From Brachybacterium halotolerans (lineage in GTDB: Bacteria > Actinomycetota > Actinomycetes > Actinomycetales > Dermabacteraceae), in NCBI RefSeq assembly GCF_016623465.1, contig NZ_JAEDAJ010000001.1, positions 751,963 to 815,962 on the forward strand: DNA of 64,000 nt, in the 5' to 3' direction. The stretch's first letter is position 1. The number at the start of each line of letters is the position of its first letter. Both the position numbers and the translations under genes were made by a program. The notes beneath the pieces were generated by a model. It was not told the origin of the DNA. It saw nothing but the letters and a program-made list of their open reading frames with translations, and did not search any database. Of this stretch, positions 42,267-50,436 are shown one piece after another.

Positions 42267-43480
42267 CCGCCCCGCAGGACCCCGGCACGCCGGCCCCGGA
42301 TCCCCGGGACCAGGCCCCGTCGTCGGCCCAGGATCCCCACGGCGCGCCCGCGTCGGCCGAGGACCCCCGGATCGCCCGCATCCATGAGGCGCTCGAGGCG
42401 GTGATCGACCCGGAGATCGGCCGCCCCATCACCGAGCTCGACATGGTCGACTCGGTGACGATCGACGCCGCCGGCACCGCCGAGGTGACCATCCTCGTGA
42501 CGATCGCGGCCTGCCCGATGCGCGACCGGCTCGAGCGCTCGACCGCGGAGGCGACCGCGACCGTGCCCGGCCTGGCCGGCGTGAAGGTCGATTCGCGGGC
42601 GATGACCGACGAGCAGCGCAAGGCGCTCACCACGCGCCTGCGCCAGGGGCACCGTCAGATCCCCTTCAACAAGCCCGGGACCCTCACCCGGATCCTCGCC
42701 GTCTCCTCCGGCAAGGGCGGGGTCGGCAAGTCCACCGTGACCGCGAACCTCGCCGCCGCCATGGCCGCGCAGGGTCTGTCCGTCGGGGTGATCGACGCGG
42801 ACATCCACGGCTTCTCGATGCCGGGCATGTTCGGCATCACCGACAAGCCCACGAAGGTGGGCGACCTGCTCATGCCGCCCGAGGCGCACGGCGTGAAGGT
42901 CATGAGCATCGGCATGTTCGTGCCCGACGGGCAGGCCGTCGTCTGGCGCGGACCGAAGATGCACCGGGCGATCGAGCAGTTCGCCTCCGACGTCTTCTGG
43001 GGCGAACTCGACGTGCTGCTGCTGGACCTCCCGCCCGGCACCGGCGACGTCGCGATCTCCGTCGCCCAGCTGCTGCCCAAGGCGCAGATGCTGGTCGTCA
43101 CCACTCCGCAGGTCTCCGCGGCCTCCGTCGCCGAGCGGGTGGGCTCGCTCGCCAAGGCCACCAAGCAGGACGTGGCCGGGGTCGTGGAGAACATGAGCGG
43201 CCTCGTGCTGCCCGACGGCTCGCGCATGGACGTCTTCGGCACCGGCGGCGGGGAGCGGGTCGCCGAGACCCTCGCCGGCGCCGTCGAGCATCCCGTGCCG
43301 GTGCTCGGGCAGGTGCCGCTGGATCCTCGGCTGCGGGAGGGGGCCGACGGCGGTGTGCCGCTCGTGCTCTCCGATCCGGAGCAGCCCGCCGCCCAGCAGC
43401 TGCGCGCGATCGCCGCGGCGCTCGTGGCGCGCCCGCGGGGTCTCTCGGGGATGCGTCTGCCGCTCAGCGTGCGCGGCTGA
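42263..43480 (+). CDS. mrp: Mrp/NBP35-type P-loop ATPase for iron-sulfur cluster handling
   Basis: A 405-residue protein with an N-terminal DUF59/MIP18-like domain (EVTILVTIAACPMRDRLE) and a ParA/MinD-like ATPase with deviant Walker A SSGKGGVGKST (about residue 152). Mrp proteins carry and transfer Fe-S clusters. The C-terminal CxxC that binds the cluster in many homologues is absent here (ENMSGLVLPDGSRMDVFG), so cluster transfer, if any, uses other residues. It overlaps the upstream gene by 4 bp. It converges on tatB. Confidence 0.9.
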   Translation: MTAPQDPGTPAPDPRDQAPSSAQDPHGAPASAEDPRIARIHEALEAVIDPEIGRPITELDMVDSVTIDAAGTAEVTILVTIAACPMRDRLERSTAEATATVPGLAGVKVDSRAMTDEQRKALTTRLRQGHRQIPFNKPGTLTRILAVSSGKGGVGKSTVTANLAAAMAAQGLSVGVIDADIHGFSMPGMFGITDKPTKVGDLLMPPEAHGVKVMSIGMFVPDGQAVVWRGPKMHRAIEQFASDVFWGELDVLLLDLPPGTGDVAISVAQLLPKAQMLVVTTPQVSAASVAERVGSLAKATKQDVAGVVENMSGLVLPDGSRMDVFGTGGGERVAETLAGAVEHPVPVLGQVPLDPRLREGADGGVPLVLSDPEQPAAQQLRAIAAALVARPRGLSGMRLPLSVRG

Positions 43481-43530
43481 GAGCTGCGGGGCCGACGAGG
43501 GCGCGGCGGGGACGGATCAGGAGAGGCGGG

Positions 43531-43941
43531 TCAGGTCGCCTCGTCGTCGAAGGGGGCCCGCTGGGGTCCCTCGTCCTCCGTCGATCCCTTGGTGGAGCGC
43601 TTCGAGCCGGAGGCGGCCGCGGCGGTGCCCGTGACGGCGCCGGTGAGCGCCTTGGTGTCCGGGAGGATGTCGTCCACGCTGGTGTCGCCCCAGGCGTCGC
43701 GGATGATGCGGCGCGGGTCGTACTGACGCGGGTCGTACTTGCGCAGCTCGTCCATGGACAGGCCCATCTCGTCCTCGACGGTGGCCCGGGAATCATCGAC
43801 CCAGCGGCGCGCCTTGCGCACCCACTGCACGATGTTGCGCGTGTACTCCGGAAGGCGCTGCGGTCCGATGAAGATCACGAACACGATGAGCAGGATGAGG
43901 ATCTCCCAGCCCCCGAAAATGTCCACGAGTCCACCTGCCAT
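43531..43941 (-). CDS. tatB: Twin-arginine translocase subunit TatB
   Basis: A 136-residue protein with a short N-terminal membrane helix (WEILILLIVFVIFIGPQRLP), the FGP-like hinge and an amphipathic helix (EYTRNIVQWVRKARRWVDD), typical of TatA/B. The longer amphipathic part and the genomic neighbourhood (mrp, O-methyltransferase) point to TatB, which with TatC receives folded twin-arginine proteins. A probable client in the window is the oxidase at 23742-25199. No strong ribosome site precedes ATG 43941. Confidence 0.88.
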   Translation of the reverse strand: MAGGLVDIFGGWEILILLIVFVIFIGPQRLPEYTRNIVQWVRKARRWVDDSRATVEDEMGLSMDELRKYDPRQYDPRRIIRDAWGDTSVDDILPDTKALTGAVTGTAAAASGSKRSTKGSTEDEGPQRAPFDDEAT

Positions 43942-44112
43942 CGAACCGAAATGTGCCCGGCCATTATGGCAGAGCAACCCTGTGTGGGGCGCCGGTACGA
44001 CCTGGGCGGGTGCTGACGTACCCTGGTCGACATCCGCGTGCTCGCGGCGACCCGGCGGTGACCTGCCCGGTCGCGCGACTGCCCATGACCCGACGAACAG
44101 GAGGATCCGCAG

Positions 44113-44766
44113 ATGGCATCGGGGAAGGTGACCAGCTGGGCCCACGGCGAGGAGTTCGTCGACGAGGAATCGCTCTTCGAGGAGCCGGGCGTGCTCGCCC
44201 GCGCTCGCGAGCGCGGATCGGAGCTCGGGGTCGCCCCCGTGCTGCCCGGGGCCGGCGCCCTCATGCGCGTGCTCGCGGCGTCCGTCGGCGCGCGCAGCGC
44301 CGTCGAGATCGGCACCGGTGCCGGAGTGGCCTCCCTGTACGTGCTGGCCGGGATGCACCCCGACGGCGTCCTCACCACGATCGACCCCGAGGTCGAGAAC
44401 CAGCGCGCGGCCCGCGAGGCCTTCAGCGAGGCGGGCCTGCGCTCGGGGCGTGCGCGCACGATCGCCGGCAGCCCGCGAGAGGTCATCGGCCGCCTCACCG
44501 ACCATGCCTACGACCTCGTGAGCTTCCACGCCGACGCCCCTCACGCGCGCGACCTGCTGACCCATGCGCGCCGTCTGCTGCGCCCGGGCGGAGTGCTCGT
44601 GATCTCCCAGGCGCTCTACCACGACCGGGTCGCCGACCCCACCGCCCGCGACGCCACCACCCAGGAGGTCCGCGCTCTGCTGCGCGAGGTCCAGGAGGCC
44701 GAGGACCTCATCCCCGCGCTCTCCCCGAGCGGCGACGGCGTCCTCGCCGCGGTCCTGCGCGGCTGA
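44113..44766 (+). CDS. SAM-dependent O-methyltransferase
   Basis: A 217-residue class I methyltransferase of the catechol/caffeoyl-CoA O-methyltransferase group. The SAM motif is AVEIGTGAGVASLYVLAGM (about 62-80), followed by LTTIDPE, and the metal-site region SFHADAPH has Ala-Asp in place of the usual Asp-Gly. The substrate is unknown. AGGAGG precedes ATG 44113. It diverges from tatB across 171 bp. In M. tuberculosis, as I recall, sigE-rseA-htrA lies between the equivalent genes; it is absent here. Confidence 0.87.
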   Translation: MASGKVTSWAHGEEFVDEESLFEEPGVLARARERGSELGVAPVLPGAGALMRVLAASVGARSAVEIGTGAGVASLYVLAGMHPDGVLTTIDPEVENQRAAREAFSEAGLRSGRARTIAGSPREVIGRLTDHAYDLVSFHADAPHARDLLTHARRLLRPGGVLVISQALYHDRVADPTARDATTQEVRALLREVQEAEDLIPALSPSGDGVLAAVLRG

Positions 44767-44845
44767 CGCCCCTACCCCGGGGCCACCGGGAACGCGGCAC
44801 CGGACCCGCACCCCGACGCGGCCGCCGCCCGTCGGATGAACCCGT

Positions 44846-44899
44846 GAGAAGTACGAAACGGTTGCCAAGAGCGCTCTTGGCAACCGTTTCGCACTTCTC
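44846..44899. repeat. Palindromic element B2 (54 bp)
   Basis: Two 27-nt arms around GAGC|GCTC match at 26 of 27 positions (one A-C mismatch at 44853/44892). The stem would read GAGAAGT.CGAAACGG then TTGCCAAGAGC. It lies between the convergent O-methyltransferase and DUF3117 genes, about 80 nt after the former's stop. It is the better preserved of the two B-family members. Confidence 0.88.
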
Positions 44900-45031
44900 G
44901 AGGCGCCACGGACGGTCGTCGGCGCTCCGGGGCGTCCCCGGGACGGCCGGTTCGCCTCCCGAACGCTCCGCCGCCTCCATCGCCGCAATCGCCGACATCG
45001 CCGACACCCACGCCGCGCCCGCACACACAGA

Positions 45032-45060
45032 ACCCCGCCCCTCATGTCGAGAAGCGGGGT
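45032..45060 (-). terminator. Terminator-like hairpin after the DUF3117 gene
   Basis: ACCCCGC (45032-45038) and GCGGGGT (45054-45060) form a 7-bp stem 24 nt downstream of the DUF3117 stop. On the minus strand it is followed by TCTGTGTG. Confidence 0.5.
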
Positions 45061-45083
45061 CCGGTGCTCTGATCAGCAGCCCG

Positions 45084-45254
45084 TCAGGCCTTGATCACGC
45101 CCTCCAGGGCGTCGCGCAGGGTCTCGGCCTCGGAGCCGTCGATCTCGACGACGAGGCGTCCGCCGCCCTCGAGCGGGACACGCATGATGATGCTGCGGCC
45201 CTCCTCCACGACCTCGAGCGGACCGTCTCCGGTGCGCGGCTTCATAGCGGCCAT
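45084..45254 (-). CDS. DUF3117 family small protein
   Basis: A 56-residue protein conserved in actinobacteria, with the family start MAAMKPRTGDGPLEVVEEGR and the pattern MRVPLEGGGRLVVEID. The function is unknown. GAGGAGG lies 7 nt before ATG 45254. It is the same strand as, and downstream of, the LOG gene group. Confidence 0.92.
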   Translation of the reverse strand: MAAMKPRTGDGPLEVVEEGRSIIMRVPLEGGGRLVVEIDGSEAETLRDALEGVIKA

Positions 45255-45357
45255 GGGCCTGCCTCCTCGGTGATGTGAACGCACGCCGCTCCCACCCCTG
45301 CGGGAGCGGCGGCAGCAACTGTCGGCCACCAGTATCTCAGGTTCTCGGAGACGACGC

Positions 45358-45597
45358 TCACACGTCGGACGATGCGTCCTCGCCGGAGGCGTGGGCGGAT
45401 GCCTTCCGACACCTCTTCCGACGCCTCCCGGCGCCCCACCGCCGCCCGGCTCCGCGCCGCCGCCGACGGTGCTCGTGATCCGCACCGGGTGCGGGCATCG
45501 AGAGGTCGAGCTTCCCCAGGGCAGCGAGCACCATGAGCACGGCGACCACCGCGGCGACGAGGAGCAGCAGCACCACGCCGGGGCTGACGGCGGTCAT
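45358..45597 (-). CDS. Small single-pass membrane protein with Arg-rich tail
   Basis: A 79-residue protein with one N-terminal helix (VVLLLLVAAVVAVLMVLAAL) and a very basic tail (HRRRRRGAGRRWGAGRRRKR). Its ATG at 45597 overlaps the LOG stop by 4 bp (ATGA), which supports it as real and coupled. Related actinobacterial neighbourhoods have a longer DivIVA-domain protein at this position; if homologous, this would be a shortened form with a new tail, but I cannot show that. The tail should contact nucleic acid or the membrane surface. Confidence 0.6.
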   Translation of the reverse strand: MTAVSPGVVLLLLVAAVVAVLMVLAALGKLDLSMPAPGADHEHRRRRRGAGRRWGAGRRRKRCRKASAHASGEDASSDV

Positions 45598-46337
45598 CGC
45601 TGCCGGAGAGCGGCGTCGCGCAGCACGTCCAGGGCCTCGTCGGCGGTGTCGACCACGCGCAGCAGCCCAAGGTCCTTCTCGCTGATCAGCCCGTGGTCGA
45701 GCACGGTACCGCGGATCCAGTCGAGCAGGCCCTGCCAGTAGTCGCGGCCCACGAGGACCAGGGGGAACATGCGGATCTTGTGGGTCTGCATGAGGCACAG
45801 CGCCTCGAACATCTCGTCGAAGGTGCCGAAGCCGCCGGGCAGCACCACGAAGCCGCTCGAGTACTTCACGAACACGGTCTTGCGGGCGAAGAAGTACCGG
45901 AAGTCGACACCCAGGTCGACATAGTCGTTCATCCCCTGTTCGAAGGGCAGCTCGATGCCCAGTCCCACCGAGACCCCGCCGCACTCCTTGGCGCCCTTGT
46001 TGCCGGCCTCCATGATCCCCGGCCCGCCGCCCGTGATGACGGCGTACCCGAGGTCGACGACGCCGCGGGCGATCTGCTCGGCCTTCGCGTAGTCCGGGTG
46101 GTCCGGGGCGATGCGCGCCGAGCCGAAGATGGAGATGGCGGGACCGAGCTCGGCGAGCGCGCCGAACCCCTCGACGAACTCCGCCTGGATCCGCATCACG
46201 CGCCACGGGTCCGAGTGGACCCACTCCCCCGGCCCCTCCTCCTCGAGGAGATGCTGGTCGGTCGTGGTGGTGGGCCGCTGCGCCCCGCGCAGCGTGATGG
46301 GGCCCTTGCGGTGCCTGTCGGTGTTCTGGGCGGTCAT
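45594..46337 (-). CDS. LOG-family protein (TIGR00730 type; possible cytokinin-riboside phosphoribohydrolase)
   Basis: A 247-residue Rossmann-like protein. GGGPGIMEAGNKGA and LPGGFGTFDEMFE (the PGGxGTxxE motif) define the family. LOG proteins cleave nucleoside 5'-monophosphates to base and ribose 5-phosphate. The long N-terminal segment (ITLRGAQ...) is common in actinobacterial members. ATG 46337 follows TACGCT by 6 nt, a leaderless signal. Confidence 0.9.
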   Translation of the reverse strand: MTAQNTDRHRKGPITLRGAQRPTTTTDQHLLEEEGPGEWVHSDPWRVMRIQAEFVEGFGALAELGPAISIFGSARIAPDHPDYAKAEQIARGVVDLGYAVITGGGPGIMEAGNKGAKECGGVSVGLGIELPFEQGMNDYVDLGVDFRYFFARKTVFVKYSSGFVVLPGGFGTFDEMFEALCLMQTHKIRMFPLVLVGRDYWQGLLDWIRGTVLDHGLISEKDLGLLRVVDTADEALDVLRDAALRQR

Positions 46338-46380
46338 GGGGCGAGCGTAGCGCCCGTGCATGGTCGTCGGCCCGGGCGAC

Positions 46381-47697
46381 TCAGAGCCCGGGGCGGGAGT
46401 GGTCGATCACCGAGGAGGAGTCGAAGAACGGCTCGAGGCTGGTCTCCTGGCCCGCGGCGTTCGCGCGCAGGCGGATGCCGTCGACGTTCATGCGGGCCTG
46501 TCGGAGGTAGCCGTCCTGCATCTGCGCCCAGTACTCGGCGGTGCCGTCCACGAGGAAGATGAAGTCGAAGCCGTGGTCGCGCACGGCCCGGTACTTCGGG
46601 TCCTGGGTGTCGTAGGGCGGGACGCCGCTGAGGTCGGCGCCGAAGGGGAGGATCAGCAGGTCGGTCGCGCCGGTGAGCGGCTTGACCTCGGCGTCCCAGC
46701 GGTCGAAGTCCCGGGTGAGGTGCGCGAGCGAGGACTTCTTGATGTCGAGGTGCCCCCAGCTGTGGCTCGCGATCTCCCACCCGGTGTCCTTGAGGGCGTC
46801 GGCGGTCTTCTTCGCCTTCTCCTGGGCGGTCTTGAGCTTGTCGGGGTGGTCCCCGTACTCGCGCTTCGAGCTGCGGTAGCCGAGGATGCCGTTGTAGCCG
46901 GTGAGGGCGAGCACGCCCTTGTGGCCGTGGTACGAGAAGTCGGGGTGGTCCTCGAGGAAGTCGTCGACGAGCGGGACCATGTCGTAGGACCCCTCGGACG
47001 TCTTCCCGTCGGCGTCGGTGTACGAGTTCACCACGCGGCCCTCGGCGTTCGGGTGGAGGTCCGTGGCGAAGCCGTCGCCCTCCATGTACTCGTAATAGCA
47101 GACGTCGTCCTGCGAGAGCACCATGGGCTTGCGGTCCTTGGGCAGCCGGATCGGCAGCGGCTTCATCGTGCCGTCGTCCTGCTTCTCGCAGATGTCGTGC
47201 GGGCTGACCAGCACGTACCCGTCGTCGTAGACGTCCTTCATGATCTTCGTGAACTCGTCGATCGTGCACATGTAGTCGTCGTAGCCCTGGGCGTCCTCGT
47301 CGCCGTCGAAGGCGCGCTCCGGATCGACGATGAGCGTGTGGAAGAACAGGTGGGAGACCTGCAGGTCGTTCGGCCATTCCACGAGGGCGTCGCGCGCGGA
47401 GGAGATCTTCGTGCGCAGCGCGTCGACCTCGTCGCCGTCCTGGCCCTTCAGGGTCTTCTCGGCGGCGTCCGGGTCGTGCTGGGCGAGCTGGCGCTGCGCC
47501 CTGGAGACCTTCTGGGCGCGGATCTCCTCGGCCGTCGGCTTCTTGGACGCCGAGCCGCCCTTCTCGCCCCCACCAGGACCGCCCTGCGTGCATCCGGCCG
47601 CCGTGAGGGCCGTGCCCCCGAGCGCCGTCGCGGCGAGTGCCGTGCTCACCGTGCGCCGGCTGGGCGTTGCATGCGGTGCGCGCGTCGCTCGTGCCAT
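46381..47697 (-). CDS. Polysaccharide deacetylase-like lipoprotein
   Basis: A 438-residue protein with a signal peptide containing an Arg pair (SRRTVSTALAATALGG) and a lipobox (TAAGC, about residue 30), so it is probably a surface lipoprotein. Residues 45-130 are charged and helical. The C-terminal part has NodB-like features: LSQDDVCYYEY (acidic pair) and SHSWGHLD (His-x3-His). It may deacetylate cell-wall or extracellular glycans. AAGGGGG precedes ATG 47697. The 207-bp gap upstream contains nothing I recognise. Confidence 0.82.
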   Translation of the reverse strand: MARATRAPHATPSRRTVSTALAATALGGTALTAAGCTQGGPGGGEKGGSASKKPTAEEIRAQKVSRAQRQLAQHDPDAAEKTLKGQDGDEVDALRTKISSARDALVEWPNDLQVSHLFFHTLIVDPERAFDGDEDAQGYDDYMCTIDEFTKIMKDVYDDGYVLVSPHDICEKQDDGTMKPLPIRLPKDRKPMVLSQDDVCYYEYMEGDGFATDLHPNAEGRVVNSYTDADGKTSEGSYDMVPLVDDFLEDHPDFSYHGHKGVLALTGYNGILGYRSSKREYGDHPDKLKTAQEKAKKTADALKDTGWEIASHSWGHLDIKKSSLAHLTRDFDRWDAEVKPLTGATDLLILPFGADLSGVPPYDTQDPKYRAVRDHGFDFIFLVDGTAEYWAQMQDGYLRQARMNVDGIRLRANAAGQETSLEPFFDSSSVIDHSRPGL

Positions 47698-47904
47698 CTC
47701 TGATCCCCCTTCGTCGATGCACCGGGCCCCGATGCGGCGCCGCCGCCCCCGGCGCGTCCACACTACGGCGGCGCTGGGACCGAGCGGGGAGGCGCCGGGG
47801 GTGTGTCGGCGGGGCCGACGGGGCCGACGGCGGGGGCGCGGCCGAGGTCTCACCCGGCGACATCGAAGGTGTGTTCCTCGGCCGCAGGTGCGGACCGCCC
47901 GGGG

Positions 47905-49287
47905 TCAGGCGCCGGTGGCGCGCGGGCCGCGCACGAGCAGGACGATCAGCCCGAGCACCGCCCAGACGGCGCCCACGGCGAGCGCGAGCGGACTCGAGGA
48001 GACGAGCACCGCGAGCAGGGACAGGGCGCCCAGGATCGGGATCACCAGATGCGGGAGGGGGCGCACCGGTCCCCCGCGTCGGCGCACCACGAAATAGCCG
48101 ATCACGGAGGCATGGACGAGGACGAAGCCGGTGATCGCGCCGACGTCCACGGCGGAGGAGACCACGTCGAGCCCGTCCGGCCGCAGGGCCGCCCAGAGGG
48201 CGACGGCGACGTTCCCGGCGGCGGCCGCGAGCACACCCGCCACGGGCGCCCCGGAGCGGGCGGAGACCTTCGCCAGGCCCCCGGGCAGCGAGCCGGAGCG
48301 GGCCATGTCCATGATCACGCGGCTCGCCGCGGCCTGCCCCACCAGCGCGCTGAACATCGCGCCCACACCCTTGGCCAGGGCGAGCAGACCGTGCAGCAGC
48401 GGACTGATCGAGGAGTCGACCATCGCGTAGTAGGCGTCGCCCTGCAGGGACGGGTCCGCCTGCAGCTGCGCGGTGCTCTGCGGGGAGAGCAGCGCGCCGA
48501 TGTACGTCTGGACGATGAAGAGCACGCCGGCGACCGCGAGGCACACGGGCGTCGCCCGGGCGATCGCGGCGGAACCCCCGCGGGTCTCCTCGGCGAAGGT
48601 CGCGAGAGCGTCGAACCCCAGGTAGGACAGGACGGCGACGGAGAGCGCACCGAGCACGAGGTGGGGGTGCAGGCCGGCGCCGCCGCCGGTGATCGGGTCG
48701 AGCCAGCCGCGCACCGGCCCGTCGGACGCGAGGACCGCGATCCCGGCGATCACGACCGCCGCCAGCACGAGCACCTCGACGAGCACGACCACGGCGGAGA
48801 CCTTCGACGTCACGCCCACCCCGGCGAGGTTGAGGCCGGTGGTGAGCACGACCGCGACCACCACGAACACCCACACGGGGATCTGCGGGAACAGCGAGTG
48901 CAGGGCGATGCCGCTGAACAGGTAGGCGACCGAGGGGATCAGCACGTAGTCCAGCAGCATCATCCAGCCGCCCATGTGTCCCACTCTGCGGCCGATGCCC
49001 TCGCTCGCGTAGGCGAAGATGCTGCCGGCGCGCGGCACGGCGCGGGACATGAGCGCGTAGCTCGAGGCGGTCAGCGCCATCACCAGCGTCGCGACGAGGT
49101 AGACGACGGGCACCACGCCGCCGGACTTCGCGTCGAGCGTCCCCCACACGCCGACGGCCGCGGCGGGGCCGATGAAGACCAGGCCGTAGGCGAGCAGCTG
49201 GCCGAAGCCGATGCTGCGGCGGAGGGCGGGCGCGCCGCCTGCCGGCTCCGCGGATCCGCCGGGCACCCGCGCGCTCGGGCGGCTCAT
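47905..49287 (-). CDS. APC-superfamily amino-acid permease
   Basis: A 460-residue membrane protein with about 12 helices. The N-terminal pattern LRRSIGFGQLLAYGLVFIGP and SYLGFDALATFAEETRGG (a conserved helix-loop of the family) identify an amino acid-polyamine-organocation transporter. The substrate is unknown. Its ATG at 49287 overlaps the dapE stop by 4 bp (ATGA), so it is co-expressed with dapE. Confidence 0.87.
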   Translation of the reverse strand: MSRPSARVPGGSAEPAGGAPALRRSIGFGQLLAYGLVFIGPAAAVGVWGTLDAKSGGVVPVVYLVATLVMALTASSYALMSRAVPRAGSIFAYASEGIGRRVGHMGGWMMLLDYVLIPSVAYLFSGIALHSLFPQIPVWVFVVVAVVLTTGLNLAGVGVTSKVSAVVVLVEVLVLAAVVIAGIAVLASDGPVRGWLDPITGGGAGLHPHLVLGALSVAVLSYLGFDALATFAEETRGGSAAIARATPVCLAVAGVLFIVQTYIGALLSPQSTAQLQADPSLQGDAYYAMVDSSISPLLHGLLALAKGVGAMFSALVGQAAASRVIMDMARSGSLPGGLAKVSARSGAPVAGVLAAAAGNVAVALWAALRPDGLDVVSSAVDVGAITGFVLVHASVIGYFVVRRRGGPVRPLPHLVIPILGALSLLAVLVSSSPLALAVGAVWAVLGLIVLLVRGPRATGA

Positions 49288-50423
49288 CGGGCCGACGGCG
49301 ACGGCTCGAGCCAGCGGCGCAGTCCGTCGAGGGCGGCGCGGAGGTCCTCGAAGGGCACGTGCTCGTCGTCGGTGTGGGCGAGGAGGGGGTCGCCGGGGCC
49401 GAAGTTCACGGCGGGGGTGCCGAGCTCGGCGAAGCGGGCGACGTCAGTCCACCCCTGCTTGGCGGCGACGCCCACCCCGTCGCCGAGAGCCGCGAGGAAC
49501 GCGCGGGCGGCGGGGGTGTCCAGGCCCGGCAGGGCGCCGGCGGCGCTGTCGGTGACCACGATGTCCACGTCGCAGCCCTCCAGCAGCTCCCGCACGTGCG
49601 CCTCGGCCCGCGCGGGGCTGGTGTCCGGCGCGAAGCGGTAGTTCAGGGTGAGGGAGGCGCGATCGGGGATGACGTTGCCGGCGATGCCGCCGGTGATGGC
49701 GACGGCGTTCAGGCACTCGCGGTACTCGAGTCCGTCGATGACGGCGCGGCGGGCCTCGTACGCGTCGAGGCGCTGCAGCACCGGGGCGAGGTGATGGATG
49801 GCGTTGTCGCCCACCCAGTCGCGGGCCGAGTGGGCTGCGGTGCCGTGCGCGGTGACCTCGAGCTTCATGGTGCCCTTGCAGCCGCCCTCGACACCGGCGG
49901 AGGTGGGCTCGCCGAGGATCGCGAAGTCGCCGCGCAGGTGCTCGGGGTGGGTGCGGGCGATGCGGGTCAGCGAGTTGTCCGCCGCGGCGACCTCCTCGTG
50001 GTCGTAGAAGAGGAAGGTGAGGTCCCGTGTGGGATCGGTCGCCTCGACGGCGACCGCGAGCAGCATCGCGACGCCGCCCTTCATGTCGCAGCTGCCGCGG
50101 CCCACGAGCTCCTCACGGCCCTCGCGCACACGGCGGGACGAAGGCAGGTTGCCCGCCACCGGCACCGTGTCGAGGTGGCCCGCGAGGACCACGCGCTCCT
50201 CGCGCCCGAGGTCCGTGCGGGCGATGACGGTGTCGCCGTCGCGGAGGACCGTGAGGTGCGGGGCATGGGTGCGCAGCGCCTGCTCGACGGCGTCGGCGAG
50301 CGTCATCTCGTTCCCGGAGACGGACTCGATGTCCACGATCGCGGCGGTGAGCTCGACGATGTCGGCGCGGGGATCGAGGGACGGTGCGGAGTCGGCGGAG
50401 GCAGAACTGGAGGGCGAGGTCAT
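49284..50423 (-). CDS. dapE: Succinyl-diaminopimelate desuccinylase
   Basis: A 379-residue M20-family metallohydrolase that converts N-succinyl-LL-diaminopimelate to LL-diaminopimelate and succinate. Metal-site motifs are AGHLDTVPVAGN, GRGSCDMKGGVAM, FYDHEEVAA (catalytic Glu), GEPTSAGVEGGCKG and the C-terminal HTDDEHV. The start at 50423 follows CACGAT by 7 nt. It works in the same pathway as dapD and dapC in this window. Confidence 0.93.
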   Translation of the reverse strand: MTSPSSSASADSAPSLDPRADIVELTAAIVDIESVSGNEMTLADAVEQALRTHAPHLTVLRDGDTVIARTDLGREERVVLAGHLDTVPVAGNLPSSRRVREGREELVGRGSCDMKGGVAMLLAVAVEATDPTRDLTFLFYDHEEVAAADNSLTRIARTHPEHLRGDFAILGEPTSAGVEGGCKGTMKLEVTAHGTAAHSARDWVGDNAIHHLAPVLQRLDAYEARRAVIDGLEYRECLNAVAITGGIAGNVIPDRASLTLNYRFAPDTSPARAEAHVRELLEGCDVDIVVTDSAAGALPGLDTPAARAFLAALGDGVGVAAKQGWTDVARFAELGTPAVNFGPGDPLLAHTDDEHVPFEDLRAALDGLRRWLEPSPSAR

Positions 50424-50436
50424 GCGACCTATCGTG

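Larger units (their letters stand above)
44767..45083. other. 317-bp convergent intergenic region with element B2 and a terminator
   Basis: No gene is visible. It contains palindromic element B2 (44846-44899), about 130 bp of unremarkable GC-rich sequence, and the terminator hairpin at 45032-45060. Confidence 0.7.
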
